Counted from the first letter of the stretch, positions 7,943 through 16,969 are shown. The stretch: 64,000 bases of DNA from Streptomyces griseochromogenes (GCF_001542625.1 NZ_CP016279.1:62001-126000), one strand, 5' to 3'. Notes: generated by a model from the sequence alone, not told the origin. Program-made: numbers and translations.

Positions 7943-9076
7943 TCAGCCGAGCGGATGCGCCGCCAGCAGGTCACCGAGCCTGTCCTCGTACGCCGCCGCC
8001 GGGCCGAGCGCCAGCTCCAGCTGCTTGGCCCAGGCGTGGTACCGGTGCAGCGGGTAGTCGGTGTCCGCGCCGAACCCGCCGTGCAGATGCTGCGCCGTCT
8101 GCACGACGCGGCGCACCCCCTCCGCGGCCCAGATCTTCGCCACGGCGACGTCTCCCGCCGCGGGCAGCGCCCCCGGCGCGTCCGAGGCGACCCGCCAGGC
8201 CGCCTGCCAGAGCGTGGCCTCCATGGCACGCAGGTCGATGTACCGGTCGGCGGCCTGGACGGCGACCGCCTGGAAGGTCGCGACGGGGTAGCCGAACTGC
8301 TCCCGCTTGCCGGTGTACTCGCTGGTCATCCTCAGTACCCGCTCGCCCAGGCCGAGCGCCAGCGCGCAGGTGCCGGTGGCCAGCAGCGCGTGCAGCCATT
8401 CCCCGGCGCCCTCGGCCTCGATGACATCGCCCGCCGAGACCCTCGCGGACCGCAGACGCAGCTCGGCCAGCCGCTCCCCGCTGGTGGAGACCTGCTCGGC
8501 GAGCTCCAGCCCCTCCTGCTCGCGCGGCACCAGCGCGAGTACGGTCCGGTCGGCGCCGGTGTGCGCGGGGACGAGGATCAGGTCCGCGTCGTACGCCCAC
8601 GGCACCGCCGTCTGCACCCCGTCCAGCACCCACGCCTGCCCGTCCCGCCGCGCGGTGACGGCGAGTTCGGCCGCGTCGTGACCGGTCCGGCCGTGCGCGG
8701 CGACGGTCAGCACCCGCTCGCCCCGGCCCGCCTGGGCCAGCAGCCGCTCGCCCAGCTCCGTGCCGCCGTAGGCCTGTACGGCGGCGATGGCCGCGCTGTG
8801 CTCCAGCAGCGGCACCCTGGCGAGCACCCTGGCGGACTCGCGCAGCACCAGGCACAGCGCGATGGCGTCGAGACCGGCCCCGCCGTACTGCTCGTCCAGC
8901 AGCAGGCCGGTCAGGTCGGCGCCGGCCAGGCGGGACCACAGCTCCCGGTCGAAGCCCTCGGCCACGGCGCCGGTGGTGAGCGCCGGACTCGGCACGGCGT
9001 CCGGCGCCACCCCGGCGAACACTCCCCGCGCCGCCTCGGCCGCCGCCAGCTGTTCCTCGGTGAAGGTGAAGTCCAC
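7943..9076 (-). CDS. Acyl-CoA dehydrogenase family protein
   Basis: A 377-residue FAD enzyme that would introduce a double bond into an acyl-CoA. The N-terminal helical domain starts MDFTFTEEQ. The middle beta domain includes ARRDGQAWVLDGVQTAVP, and the C-terminal domain carries YTGKREQFGYPVATFQAVAVQ and QTAQHLHGGFGADTDYPLHRY, both family signatures. The segment where many members carry the catalytic base is diverged, so the exact substrate class is open. A KstR-type operator about 80 bases upstream suggests control with steroid or lipid catabolism genes. Confidence 0.88.
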   Translation of the reverse strand: MDFTFTEEQLAAAEAARGVFAGVAPDAVPSPALTTGAVAEGFDRELWSRLAGADLTGLLLDEQYGGAGLDAIALCLVLRESARVLARVPLLEHSAAIAAVQAYGGTELGERLLAQAGRGERVLTVAAHGRTGHDAAELAVTARRDGQAWVLDGVQTAVPWAYDADLILVPAHTGADRTVLALVPREQEGLELAEQVSTSGERLAELRLRSARVSAGDVIEAEGAGEWLHALLATGTCALALGLGERVLRMTSEYTGKREQFGYPVATFQAVAVQAADRYIDLRAMEATLWQAAWRVASDAPGALPAAGDVAVAKIWAAEGVRRVVQTAQHLHGGFGADTDYPLHRYHAWAKQLELALGPAAAYEDRLGDLLAAHPLG

Positions 9077-9155
9077 GGCCTGTCCTCCCGGGGTCCGGTC
9101 GCCCGACGGTCCGTCCGGCGGTCCGTCCGACCGTTCGTCTGACGGGCCGTCAAGA

Positions 9156-9169
9156 TAGAACAGGTTCTA
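9156..9169. promoter_or_regulatory. KstR-like operator TAGAACAGGTTCTA
   Basis: The arms TAGAAC and GTTCTA are perfect inverted repeats around AG. The site fits the pattern TNNAACNNGTTNNA recalled for the TetR regulator KstR, which controls steroid catabolism in mycobacteria and rhodococci. It lies 80-93 bases before the ATG of the minus-strand acyl-CoA dehydrogenase. Confidence 0.6.
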
Positions 9170-9300
9170 GGAGAAGGGAACGGGGAGGAGGGGTGGCGTC
9201 TTCGGGGGCGCTTCTCGAAATCGCTTCTCGGGGCCCCTCCCCCCCCGCCCCTCCCCGCCGCTCCGCGACGGCACCCTCCAAAGACCCCGGTCGGCACCGG

Positions 9301-9789
9301 TCACCTCAGCGGCGGCTCTGCCATCAGCACGACGCGGTCTGCCTCGATGTCGTACCCGAGGGCCGGATGGCTCCCGTCCCCGCCCTCGGTGTCCATCAGC
9401 ACAGGCTTGCCCAGACGCCGGCCGATCGCCGCGATGAAGCCGCACAGGACATCGAGTCGCTCCTGCCCCTGGACCTCCCGCAGATCGATGTCGAAGTCGA
9501 TCTCCTCCGCCGCATGGAAGCGGAAGATCGCCAACATGTCCGGCACCGGCCGCACCTCCAGACGAGGCTGCTCGGAGCCGGCCGGACGGGACAGCACGGC
9601 CTCGGCCCGCGGCAGCGGCAGCACCGTAGTGCCTTCGGAGTACTGGAACGTCCACCCCCGCTCCACAACCAGATCGGCGACCGACTGCCAGTCGCTCACC
9701 GAGGCGCCGGGCACCCGGAGATCCGGCAGCGATCCCATCACCTCGGGGTCGAAGAACCACCTGACGTCATCCCACAACAGATCGGCCAC
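9301..9789 (-). CDS. Hypothetical protein, 162 residues
   Basis: I do not recognise this protein. It is acidic and soluble and starts MADLLWDDVRWFFDPE. It has a mixed alpha/beta composition (DMLAIFRFHAAEEIDFDIDL, then a helix around RLDVLCGFIAAIGRRLGKP). Its size and acidity are like those of SMI1/KNR4-type or toxin immunity proteins, but no toxin gene is adjacent. The ATG has GGGAGG upstream on the minus strand. It lies between acyl-CoA dehydrogenase and paaE with unrelated spacing on both sides. Confidence 0.65.
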   Translation of the reverse strand: MADLLWDDVRWFFDPEVMGSLPDLRVPGASVSDWQSVADLVVERGWTFQYSEGTTVLPLPRAEAVLSRPAGSEQPRLEVRPVPDMLAIFRFHAAEEIDFDIDLREVQGQERLDVLCGFIAAIGRRLGKPVLMDTEGGDGSHPALGYDIEADRVVLMAEPPLR

Positions 9790-9895
9790 CGTCCCATGCT
9801 GCCTCCCTGCCGCCTCTTCACCGACCGGATTTCGCTCCCGACCGTGGAGGGGCCCCTCCCCCTCGGGCCCCTCCAGGTCCTGGTCGAGGCATGCC

Positions 9896-10960
9896 TCAGC
9901 GGTCGAAGTCCAGTTCCACCTGCTCCGTCAGCGGATGCGACTGGCAGGCCAGTACATACCCGGCCTCCGTCTCCTCCGCCTCCAGCGCGAAGTTGCGGTC
10001 CATGCGCACCTCGCCCGTGACCAGGAAGGCCCGGCAGGTGCCGCAGACCCCGCCCTTGCAGGCGTAGGGCGCGTCGGGACGGTTGCGCAGCACCGTCTCC
10101 AGCAGGGACTCGCCGTCCTGCACCGGCCAGGTGCCGCCGCGTCCGTCGAGGCGGGCGGTGACGGTGCTGTGCGCGGGCGCCGTGACCCCGGCCGCCGGGG
10201 CCGCACCCGCGTCCACGTGGAAGATCTCCTCGTGGATGTGGGCCCGGTCCACGCCCAGCTCGCGCAGCGCCTTCTCCGCGCCCTCCACCAGGCCCAGCGG
10301 CCCGCACAGGAACCATCCCGCGACCTGCTCCACCGGCAGCAGCGCGGGCAGCAGTCCCGTGAGCCGCTCCCGGTCGAGCCGCCCGGACGGCAGGCCCGCC
10401 TGCTGTTCCTCACGGGAGAGCACGGTCACCAGCTGAAGCCGCTCGGGGTAGCGGTCCTTCAGGTCGGCCACGTCCTCCAGGAACATCGTCGAGGCGGCCG
10501 TACGATCGCTGCGTATCAGGCAGAACCGGGCCTCGGGCTCACGCGCCAGCAGCGTGGCGACGATCGAGAGCACCGGGGTGATGCCGCTGCCGCCGACGAT
10601 CGCCGCGTACAGACCCGGCGCCGGTTCGAGGGTGAAACGTCCGGCCGGGGTCATCACGTCCAGCTCGTCCCCGGCGCCGACCTCCTTGAGCGCGTAGGTC
10701 GAGAAAGCACCGCCCTCGACCAGCCGCACCCCCACCCGCAGCGTGCCCGGGCCCTCGCCGGCCGGGTCGGGGGCCGGGGAGCAGATCGAGTACGTCCGCC
10801 GGATCTCCTCGCCGTCCGCGCGTCGCCGCAGGGCGAGGTGCTGGCCCGGTGCGTGCCGGTACGCCTCGCGCAGAGCGGGCGGGACGGTGAAGGTGAGCGC
10901 GACGGAGTCGTCGGTGAGCCGGTCGACCGCGGCCACCGGGAGCGGGTGGAAGCGTGCCAT
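9896..10960 (-). CDS. paaE: Phenylacetyl-CoA epoxidase reductase subunit PaaE
   Basis: A 354-residue reductase that passes electrons from NADPH to the PaaAC oxygenase. The N-terminal FAD/NADP-binding module has RRTYSICS (flavin) and GGSGITPVLSI (nucleotide). The C-terminal plant-type ferredoxin has the cysteine pattern in CKGGVCGTCRAF and a fourth Cys in LACQSHP. The ATG at 10960 is chosen over GTG 10963 because AAGGAG is then five bases away. The start overlaps the paaD stop as TGATG. It is the last gene of paaABCDE. Confidence 0.95.
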   Translation of the reverse strand: MARFHPLPVAAVDRLTDDSVALTFTVPPALREAYRHAPGQHLALRRRADGEEIRRTYSICSPAPDPAGEGPGTLRVGVRLVEGGAFSTYALKEVGAGDELDVMTPAGRFTLEPAPGLYAAIVGGSGITPVLSIVATLLAREPEARFCLIRSDRTAASTMFLEDVADLKDRYPERLQLVTVLSREEQQAGLPSGRLDRERLTGLLPALLPVEQVAGWFLCGPLGLVEGAEKALRELGVDRAHIHEEIFHVDAGAAPAAGVTAPAHSTVTARLDGRGGTWPVQDGESLLETVLRNRPDAPYACKGGVCGTCRAFLVTGEVRMDRNFALEAEETEAGYVLACQSHPLTEQVELDFDR

Positions 10961-11487
10961 CACAACTCCTTGAAGTGGTCGAACGGTTCACGGCAGGCCA
11001 GGCAGCGACGCAGCGCCTTGCACGCGGTGGAGGAGAACCGGCTCAGCAGCTCGGTGTCGGCGGATCCGCAGTGCGGGCAGCGGACCGGGTCGGTGTCCTC
11101 GGTGAGGGTGCGGGTCGCACCCAGGGTCAGCGTTACCGGTCCCGTGGCGTGGTGCTCACGCGGGGGAGCGATGCCGAACTCCTGGAGTTTGCGGCGGCCT
11201 TCGGAGGTGATGTCGTCGGTCGACCAGGCGGGGGTGAGTACCGTGCGGACGGTGACCTCGCGCATGCCGTGGGCGCGCAGCACCCGCTCGATGTCCAGGC
11301 TCATCGCCTCGACGGCGGGGCAGCCGGTGTAGGTCGGGGTCAGGTCGACCTCGACCGCGTCGGCGCCGCTGACGTGGACCGCGCGCAGCACGCCCAGCTC
11401 CTGGAGCGTGAGCACCGGCAGTTCGGGGTCGGGCACCGAACCGGCCAGCTCCAGCAGCTCCGCCTCCAGCGCGGTGGCCGTCACCAT
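10960..11487 (-). CDS. paaD: Phenylacetate catabolism protein PaaD (iron-sulfur maturation type)
   Basis: A 175-residue protein. The N-terminal half is an MIP18/DUF59 domain (SVPDPELPVLTLQELGVLR, TPTYTGCPAVEAM). The C-terminal part is a zinc ribbon with CPHCGSAD and a later CLAC. PaaD is needed for phenylacetyl-CoA epoxidase activity, probably by iron-sulfur or metal-centre assembly, and is not a catalytic subunit. The ATG overlaps the end of paaC by a few bases, so coupling is tight. Confidence 0.93.
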   Translation of the reverse strand: MVTATALEAELLELAGSVPDPELPVLTLQELGVLRAVHVSGADAVEVDLTPTYTGCPAVEAMSLDIERVLRAHGMREVTVRTVLTPAWSTDDITSEGRRKLQEFGIAPPREHHATGPVTLTLGATRTLTEDTDPVRCPHCGSADTELLSRFSSTACKALRRCLACREPFDHFKEL

Positions 11488-12200
11488 GACGCCCCCGGGT
11501 GGCTGCGGTGCAGGTGCTGCATCTCGGCGAGCATCCGGCCGAACGGCTCGGTGTGCAGGCCCTGCCGGCCGGCGCCCGCCGCCCAGGCACCCGAGCGCGG
11601 CCCCTCGGGCACGGCCAGGGTGGCCCGGCCGAGCACGTCCGTCACGGACCGAAGCCAACGGTCCGCCAGGTCCGCCCAGTCGACGTCCAGGCCCTCCACC
11701 GGCTGGAACATCTCCCCGGTGAACCGCCACAGCGCGTCGCACGCCCGCTGCATCCGCTCCTGGCTGAGCTCGGTGCCGTCGCCGAGCCGCAGCGTCCACT
11801 GCTCGGCATGGTCGCGGTGGTAGGCGACCTCCTTGACCGCTTTCGCGGCCAGCGGTGCGAACGGGCCCTCGCGCGCGGCCAGTTCGGTGTAGAGCAGCTG
11901 CTGGTAGGTGGAGAAGTACAGCTGGCGGGCGATGGTGTGGGCGAAGTCGCCGTTCGGCTGCTCGACCAGCTGGAGGTTGCTGAAGGCCCGCTCCTCGCGC
12001 AGGTACGCCAGCTCGTCCTCGTCGCCGGCCATGGACAGCAGGATCCGGGCCTGGCCGAGCAGGTCGAGGGCGATGTTGGCGAGGGCGACCTCCTCCTCCA
12101 GGACGGGAGCGTGCCCGGCCCATTCGCCGAGGCGGTGGGAGAGCACCAGGGCGTCGTCGCCGAGGGCGAGTGCGGCGGTCGCGGGGACGGTCGCGGTCAC
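11481..12200 (-). CDS. paaC: Phenylacetyl-CoA epoxidase structural subunit PaaC
   Basis: A 239-residue ferritin-like helical subunit that pairs with PaaA. Family blocks are visible: LSHRLGEWAGHAPVLEEEVA, ALANIALDLLGQARILL, DFAHTIARQLYF and VAYHRDHAEQW. The GTG start overlaps the paaB stop as GTGA. An alternative later start is possible, but the blocks need this N-terminus. Confidence 0.94.
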   Translation of the reverse strand: MTATVPATAALALGDDALVLSHRLGEWAGHAPVLEEEVALANIALDLLGQARILLSMAGDEDELAYLREERAFSNLQLVEQPNGDFAHTIARQLYFSTYQQLLYTELAAREGPFAPLAAKAVKEVAYHRDHAEQWTLRLGDGTELSQERMQRACDALWRFTGEMFQPVEGLDVDWADLADRWLRSVTDVLGRATLAVPEGPRSGAWAAGAGRQGLHTEPFGRMLAEMQHLHRSHPGASW

Positions 12201-12484
12201 AGGTGCTTCACCCCTTCCGGGATCTTGTAGAAGGTGGGGTGCCGGTAGGGCTTGTCGGCGGCCGGTTCGAAGAAGGGGTCCTTCTCGTCGGGCGAGGAGG
12301 CGGTGATCGCGGCGGCCGGGACGACCCAGATCGAGACGCCTTCGCCGCGCCGGGTGTACAGATCGCGGGCGTTGCGCAGGGCCAGCTCCGCGTCCGGTGC
12401 GTGCAGGCTGCCGGCGTGGGTGTGGGAGAGGCCGCGGCGGGAGCGTACGAAGACCTCCCACAGGGGCCAGTCGGTGGTCGTCAT
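12197..12484 (-). CDS. paaB: Phenylacetyl-CoA epoxidase subunit PaaB
   Basis: A 95-residue bridging subunit of the epoxidase. It has the conserved start [20 protein letters not shown] and the core [20 protein letters not shown]. Its length is normal. The start lies in an ATGA overlap with paaA, so the two are co-translated. Confidence 0.94.
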   Translation of the reverse strand: MTTTDWPLWEVFVRSRRGLSHTHAGSLHAPDAELALRNARDLYTRRGEGVSIWVVPAAAITASSPDEKDPFFEPAADKPYRHPTFYKIPEGVKHL

Positions 12485-13500
12485 GCTCGTGTCTCTCCCG
12501 TCCCACCGGTGGTGCCGGTGTGCTTGGCCGCGTAGGCGGCGGCCGCTTCCCGTACCCATGCGCCCTCGTCGTGGGCGCGCCTGCGCTGAGTGATCCGCTG
12601 CTCGTTGCACGGGCCGTTGCCCTTGAGGACGTCCCAGAACTCCGTCCAGTCGATCGCGCCGAAGTCGTGCTGTCCCCGCTCCTCGTTCCACCGCAGGTCC
12701 GGGTCGGGGAGGGTCAGGTCCAGAGACTCGGCCTGCGGGACGCAGATGTCGACGAAGCGCTGGCGCAGCTCGTCGTTGGAGTGGCGCTTGATCTTCCACT
12801 CCATCGACTGCGCGGAGTGCTGGGACTCGTCGTCGGGCGGGCCGAACATCATCAGGGAGGGCCACCACCAGCGGTTCACCGCGTCCTGGGCCATCGCGTG
12901 CTGCTCCGGGGTGCCCTTGCTGAGGGCCAGCAGCAGTTCGTAGCCCTGGCGCTGGTGGAAGGACTCCTCCTTGCAGATCCGCACCATGGCGCGTGCGTAG
13001 GGGCCGTAGGAGCAGCGGCACAGCGGCACCTGGTTGGTGATCGCGGCCCCGTCCACCAGCCAGCCGATCGCGCCGACGTCGGCCCAGGTCAGCGTCGGAT
13101 AGTTGAAGATCGAGGAGTACTTCTGGCGGCCGCTGTGCAGCTTGTCGAGCAGCTCGTCACGGCCGGTGCCGAGGGTCTCGGCCGCGCTGTACAGGTACAG
13201 GCCGTGGCCGGCCTCGTCCTGGACCTTGGCCATCAGGATCGCCTTGCGGCGCAGACTCGGCGCGCGGGTGATCCAGTTGGCCTCCGGCTGCATGCCGATG
13301 ATCTCGGAGTGCGCGTGCTGGGCGATCTGCCTGACCAGCGTCGCGCGGTAGGCGTCGGGCATCCAGTCGCGCGGCTCGATGCGTTCGTCGGCGGCCACGG
13401 CCGCGTCGAAGGCACTCTGGTACGCCGCCGTGTCGACGGCGGTGTCCGGCGCGCCGTCCTCCGCTGTGCGGGCCGTGCGGTGCGCGGCTGCTGTGGCCAT
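12481..13500 (-). CDS. paaA: Phenylacetyl-CoA epoxidase catalytic subunit PaaA
   Basis: A 339-residue di-iron monooxygenase subunit that epoxidises the ring of phenylacetyl-CoA. Metal-binding helices are visible in [46 protein letters not shown] and [11 protein letters not shown]. The ATG at 13500 has AGGGGGA upstream on the minus strand. The longer frame to 13569 would cover the promoter and operator. It heads a five-gene operon with all junctions overlapping. The palindrome at 13542-13555 sits in its promoter region. Confidence 0.95.
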   Translation of the reverse strand: MATAAAHRTARTAEDGAPDTAVDTAAYQSAFDAAVAADERIEPRDWMPDAYRATLVRQIAQHAHSEIIGMQPEANWITRAPSLRRKAILMAKVQDEAGHGLYLYSAAETLGTGRDELLDKLHSGRQKYSSIFNYPTLTWADVGAIGWLVDGAAITNQVPLCRCSYGPYARAMVRICKEESFHQRQGYELLLALSKGTPEQHAMAQDAVNRWWWPSLMMFGPPDDESQHSAQSMEWKIKRHSNDELRQRFVDICVPQAESLDLTLPDPDLRWNEERGQHDFGAIDWTEFWDVLKGNGPCNEQRITQRRRAHDEGAWVREAAAAYAAKHTGTTGGTGETRA

Positions 13501-13541
13501 GCGGTCCCCCTGACCTCGGGCTCTCGTTGAACACGCTCCCG

Positions 13542-13555
13542 ACCGATCGTTCGGT
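13542..13555. promoter_or_regulatory. Putative PaaR-type operator upstream of paaA
   Basis: ACCGATCGTTCGGT is the exact reverse complement of the palindrome between paaN and paaH. It lies 42-55 bases before the paaA start. It fits ACCGNNCGNNCGGT, the core I recall for the TetR regulator PaaR of Corynebacterium. Confidence 0.72.
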
Positions 13556-13601
13556 CTATGCGTCATCAATGGTGTGCCGGGGCGCTGCGGGTGTCAACCG
13601 C

Positions 13602-13633
13602 TGTGGAAAACCCCGCGGTCAGTCTGTGGAAAA
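13602..13633 (-). promoter_or_regulatory. Pair of DnaA-box-like 9-mers
   Basis: TGTGGAAAA (complement TTTTCCACA) occurs at 13602-13610 and again at 13625-13633, in one orientation, inside the longer direct repeat CTGTGGAAAACC. The pair is in the gap between paaA and the DUF5819 gene. DnaA binding is inference. Confidence 0.4.
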
Positions 13634-13809
13634 CCGTGGGGCGGGCGGCGCGGCGTGGTGAGGGCCACTGATCCGGGCCGTACCCGGGGCTGCGCCGAGC
13701 GGCCGGTGCTGAGTACCGTTCCGTGCGAGTGCCGAGGAGTGGCGCTCGGGAAGAACGAGGCGCCTGTGACGGTGACCGGACGACGGAGCGGAAGCGGGGA
13801 CGGGGCGGA

Positions 13810-14895
13810 ATGGACGCGTACGACGAGGACTCGCAGGCCCTGCGCGGGCCCGACGGGTCGGCCGGGGCGCGTCGACCGCAGGACCAGGGGGACCACGAGC
13901 GTCCTCCTGCCCGGGAGGTCTCCGGCGATCCGCACGGTCCCGTCGCGCAGGAAAGATCCGGCGATCCGCACGGTCCCCTCGCTCCCGAGAGCCCAGGCCG
14001 CCCCGAAGGCCCTCCCTCTCAGGACGGCTACGGCGGCCCTTCCTCTCGGGACGGCTCCGACGGCCCTTCCTCTCGGGACGGCTACGGCGGCCCTTCCTCT
14101 CGGGACGGCTACGGCGGCCCTTCCTCTCGGGACGGCTACGGCGGCCCTTCCTCTCGGGACGGCTCCGACGGCCCTTCCTCTCAGGACGGCTCCGGCGGCC
14201 CTGACGAGCCCCCGGCACCCGAGCCCCCACCCCTCCCCCCGGCACCCCGCACCGGTGTCGCCGCCCTCTCCCCCCGCTACCAGGTCGGCGCGGCCATAGC
14301 CCTCGCGGTCATCGCCGTCGGCGCCTGTGTCCATCTGGTGATGGTGTTCCTGAGCCTTGCGCCGGCGAACACGGTGACCAAGCAGCACGGCAAGGCGATC
14401 GAGGAGTGGGTGTACCCGGAGTTCGAGCAGAACTGGAAGCTGTTCGCCCCGAACCCGCTGCAGCAGAACATCGCCGTGCAGGTGCGCGCCGAGGTGCGGA
14501 TGAAGGACGGCGGCGTGCGCACCACCGGCTGGAACGATCTCTCCGCCCGCGACGGCGCCGCCATCGACGGCAGTCTGGTGCCGAGCCACACCCAGCAGAA
14601 CGAGCTGCGCCGCGCCTGGGACTTCTTCGTCTCCACGCACGGCCCCGACAACCGGCCCGTGGGCATGCGCGGCGCGCTCTCCGAGCAGTACGTGCGCCGG
14701 ATCGTCGTGATGCGCCTGTACCGGGAGGACGCGACAAGCCGGGAGGGCGTCATCCAGCGCGTGCAGGTCCGCTCCAGAACCACCAATGTGCAGCCGCCCG
14801 GGTGGAGCCGGGAGAAGATCTCCGACAAGCCCTTCTACCGTGTGCTGCCCTGGTGGACGGTGGCGGCCGACGAGGCCGCGGGAGGTGTGCGGTGA
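13810..14895 (+). CDS. DUF5819 family membrane protein with a long repeat-rich N-terminus
   Basis: A 361-residue protein. Residues 1-155 are low complexity (Gly, Pro, Ser, Asp), with seven 9-residue repeats such as PSSRDGYGG at residues 68-130. One membrane helix follows (VGAAIALAVIAVGACVHLVM), then an external or periplasmic domain of the DUF5819 type (WKLFAPNPLQQNIAV, FYRVLPWW). The ATG at 13810 follows GGGGACGGGGCGGA. The stop overlaps the HTTM gene start, and DUF5819 and HTTM genes commonly travel as a pair. The function of the pair is unknown. Confidence 0.82.
   Translation: MDAYDEDSQALRGPDGSAGARRPQDQGDHERPPAREVSGDPHGPVAQERSGDPHGPLAPESPGRPEGPPSQDGYGGPSSRDGSDGPSSRDGYGGPSSRDGYGGPSSRDGYGGPSSRDGSDGPSSQDGSGGPDEPPAPEPPPLPPAPRTGVAALSPRYQVGAAIALAVIAVGACVHLVMVFLSLAPANTVTKQHGKAIEEWVYPEFEQNWKLFAPNPLQQNIAVQVRAEVRMKDGGVRTTGWNDLSARDGAAIDGSLVPSHTQQNELRRAWDFFVSTHGPDNRPVGMRGALSEQYVRRIVVMRLYREDATSREGVIQRVQVRSRTTNVQPPGWSREKISDKPFYRVLPWWTVAADEAAGGVR
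14011..14199 (+). repeat. 27-base in-frame tandem repeat, seven units
   Basis: Seven units of 27 bases each encode P-S-S-R-D-G-Y-G-G or close variants (SDG in units 2 and 6, SGG in unit 7). Units 3-5 are nearly identical at the DNA level, so the copy number is probably variable between strains. The repeat lies in the disordered N-terminus of the DUF5819 protein. Confidence 0.85.
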
Positions 14896-16109
14896 ACCGT
14901 CTCTCCCTGACCCTCTCGCGCGGCATCGCCCGTGTCACCGAGTCGGCGCTCGGCCCGTACCAGAGCGCCGTGATCCGCATCGGTTTCGCGGGGACCTGGC
15001 TGCTCTTCCTGCTGCGCGAGTTCCCCCACCGCCAGGAGCTCTACGGGCCCGACGGCCCCTGGAGCTGGGACATGGCCCAGCAGCTGACCTCCGACAACCA
15101 CGCCTTCACGGCCCTCATGTGGTCCGACGGGAAGGGCTGGTTCGAGGCCTTCTACCTGCTGGCGATCCTCTCCAGCGTGGCGCTGCTGCTCGGCTGGCGC
15201 ACCCGGACCGCCTCCGTGCTGTTCATGGTGGGCGTGCTGTCGCTGCAGAACCGCAGCGTCTTCGTGGGGGACGGCGGCGACAACGTCCTGCACCTGATGT
15301 CGTTCTACCTGGTGTTCACGCGCTGTGGCCGGGTGTGGTCCCTGGACGCGCGGCGGGCGGCCCGCGTCGAGGCAGCACGCGCGCGTGGGGAACAGGTGCG
15401 AGCCGACCGCGTCGGGCCGGTGCTGTGGGCGGTGCTCGGTCTCGCGCTCGGCGGTGCGACGCTGGCGGGCCGGTTCGACAACGGCTGGCTGGTGCCCGCG
15501 CTGCTGTGGACGGTGTGGGCCGTGCTCGGCCTGTGGTGGGCGGTGCAGCGCCGGGCGAGGTCGAGGGAGCCGCTGATCCTGCTGGACGTGATCGCCAACG
15601 TCCTGCACAACGGCGCCCTGTTCGTGATCATGGCGGAGGCCTGCCTGATCTACGCCACGGCCGGCTGGTACAAGATCCAGGGCTCGCGCTGGCAGGACGG
15701 CACCGCCGTCTACTACCCGCTCCACCTGGACTACTTCTCGCCCTGGCCGGGTCTCGCCGATCTGATGTCCTCCAGCGGCACGATCATGATGATCGTGACC
15801 TACGGGACGGTCATGGTGCAGGTCGCCTTCCCGTTCACGCTGTTCAACCGGAGGGTCAAGAACGTCCTGCTGGTGCTGATGATGACCGAGCACGCCGTGA
15901 TCGCGATCGTCCTCGGCCTGCCGTTCTTCTCGCTCGCGATGATCACCGCGGACGCGGTGTTCCTGCCCACGTCCTTCCTGCTGCTGCTCGGCGCCTGGGC
16001 GGCACGCGCGCGCGAACGGCTGCCGCGGCGCGGTGCCGGCGACCGTACGCTGCCGCGACCGCGCTCCGCCGAGGACAGCCGGTCGGGCCGCGTAGGGTTC
16101 ACCGCATGA
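14892..16109 (+). CDS. HTTM domain membrane protein (vitamin K carboxylase-like)
   Basis: A 405-residue polytopic membrane protein with an HTTM domain, the helical module of vitamin K-dependent gamma-carboxylases. Several membrane helices are visible (FAGTWLLFLLREF, LLAILSSVALLLG, GPVLWAVLGLALGG and others). A conserved NRSVFVGDGGDNVLHLM segment follows helix 2, and YATAGWYKIQGSRWQDG is typical of bacterial HTTM proteins. The substrate is unknown. The GTG overlaps the DUF5819 stop (GTGA), and the stop overlaps the next ATG (ATGA). Confidence 0.85.
   Translation: MNRLSLTLSRGIARVTESALGPYQSAVIRIGFAGTWLLFLLREFPHRQELYGPDGPWSWDMAQQLTSDNHAFTALMWSDGKGWFEAFYLLAILSSVALLLGWRTRTASVLFMVGVLSLQNRSVFVGDGGDNVLHLMSFYLVFTRCGRVWSLDARRAARVEAARARGEQVRADRVGPVLWAVLGLALGGATLAGRFDNGWLVPALLWTVWAVLGLWWAVQRRARSREPLILLDVIANVLHNGALFVIMAEACLIYATAGWYKIQGSRWQDGTAVYYPLHLDYFSPWPGLADLMSSSGTIMMIVTYGTVMVQVAFPFTLFNRRVKNVLLVLMMTEHAVIAIVLGLPFFSLAMITADAVFLPTSFLLLLGAWAARARERLPRRGAGDRTLPRPRSAEDSRSGRVGFTA
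16093..16098 (+). promoter_or_regulatory. -10 box TAGGGT of a leaderless promoter inside the HTTM gene end
   Basis: TAGGGT, seven bases, then the ATG of the methyltransferase gene. It lies within the last codons of the HTTM gene, so the methyltransferase probably has its own leaderless transcript besides readthrough. Confidence 0.5.
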
Positions 16110-16846
16110 CCGACCCCGTGACCCGCTGGCGCGAGCATGCCGAGGGTGCCGTGCTGCTGGACGGCTTCCACGCCCTCAAGCACGCGCTGCGCTTCGGCGC
16201 CGAGGTCCCGGTGGCGGTCGCCACCGACCGGCGGGCGGCGCTCGCCCTGGCCGCCGAGCTGGCCGGGGACGTCGAGGACGCGCTGGACGCCCTCCTGACG
16301 GAGGTGCCCGAGCAGACCTACGCCTCGCTGGTGCCGCGCCCCCACCCGACCGGGGTGGCCGCCCTGGCCGTACGACCGTCCCGCGAGGCCAATCTGCGGG
16401 CGCTCGCGCACACGCCCCGCACCGCGCCCGTGGTGGTCCTCGACAACCCGCGCAACCTCGGCAACGCCGGAGCGGTGATCCGGCTGGCCGCCGGATTCGG
16501 GGCGACCGGGGTGGTCACCACGGGCACGCTCGACCCCTGGCACCCCACGGTGGTGCGCGGCGGGGCGGGGCTGCACTTCGCGACCGCCGTGGAACGGCTG
16601 GACGTCGGGGAGCTGCCCGCCGGGCCGCTGTTCGCCCTGGACCCGGAGGGCGAGGACATCCGGGGCACCAAGCTGCCGGACGACGCCGTACTGGCCTTCG
16701 GGTCGGAGCGCAGTGGCCTGTCGGCCGAGCTGCGCGCGCGTGCCGACCATCTGCTCGCGCTGCCGATGCGCCCCCAGGTCTCCAGCTACAACCTCGCCAC
16801 CAGCGTGGCGATGACGCTGTACCACTGGAGCGCCACCGGGGCATGA
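16106..16846 (+). CDS. TrmH/SpoU-family RNA 2'-O-methyltransferase
   Basis: A 246-residue SAM-dependent RNA methyltransferase. The C-terminal SpoU domain has motif 1 VVVLDNPRNLGNAGAVIRLA (about residues 111-130), motif 2 LAFGSERSGLS (about 195) and motif 3 PMRPQVSSYNLATSVAM (about 218). The Asn and Arg of motif 1 and the Ser-Tyr-Asn-Leu of motif 3 are intact, so it should be active. The target nucleotide is unknown. The start is in an ATGA overlap with the HTTM gene but also fits a leaderless promoter. Confidence 0.9.
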   Translation: MTDPVTRWREHAEGAVLLDGFHALKHALRFGAEVPVAVATDRRAALALAAELAGDVEDALDALLTEVPEQTYASLVPRPHPTGVAALAVRPSREANLRALAHTPRTAPVVVLDNPRNLGNAGAVIRLAAGFGATGVVTTGTLDPWHPTVVRGGAGLHFATAVERLDVGELPAGPLFALDPEGEDIRGTKLPDDAVLAFGSERSGLSAELRARADHLLALPMRPQVSSYNLATSVAMTLYHWSATGA

Positions 16847-16969
16847 GCCCCGGCCCCAGAGGCTCGGTCGTCGGGCCGTCCGAGGTGCCGGGTGCCGCGC
16901 TTTGTCAGGGAGGCGGCGGGGATCCGCCGGCCGACTGCGGCCGGCCGGCGGTCCGACGGTTGTCCGCGG

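Noticed and set aside
9347..11332. Long plus-strand open frame of 661 codons opposite paaE/paaD
   Set aside because: Shadow of the minus-strand paa genes: no family features, wrong codon bias, and antisense to well-recognised proteins.
14011..14199. Possible CRISPR array because of regular 27-base repeats
   Set aside because: There are no spacers, the units are contiguous and in frame, and no cas genes occur in the window.
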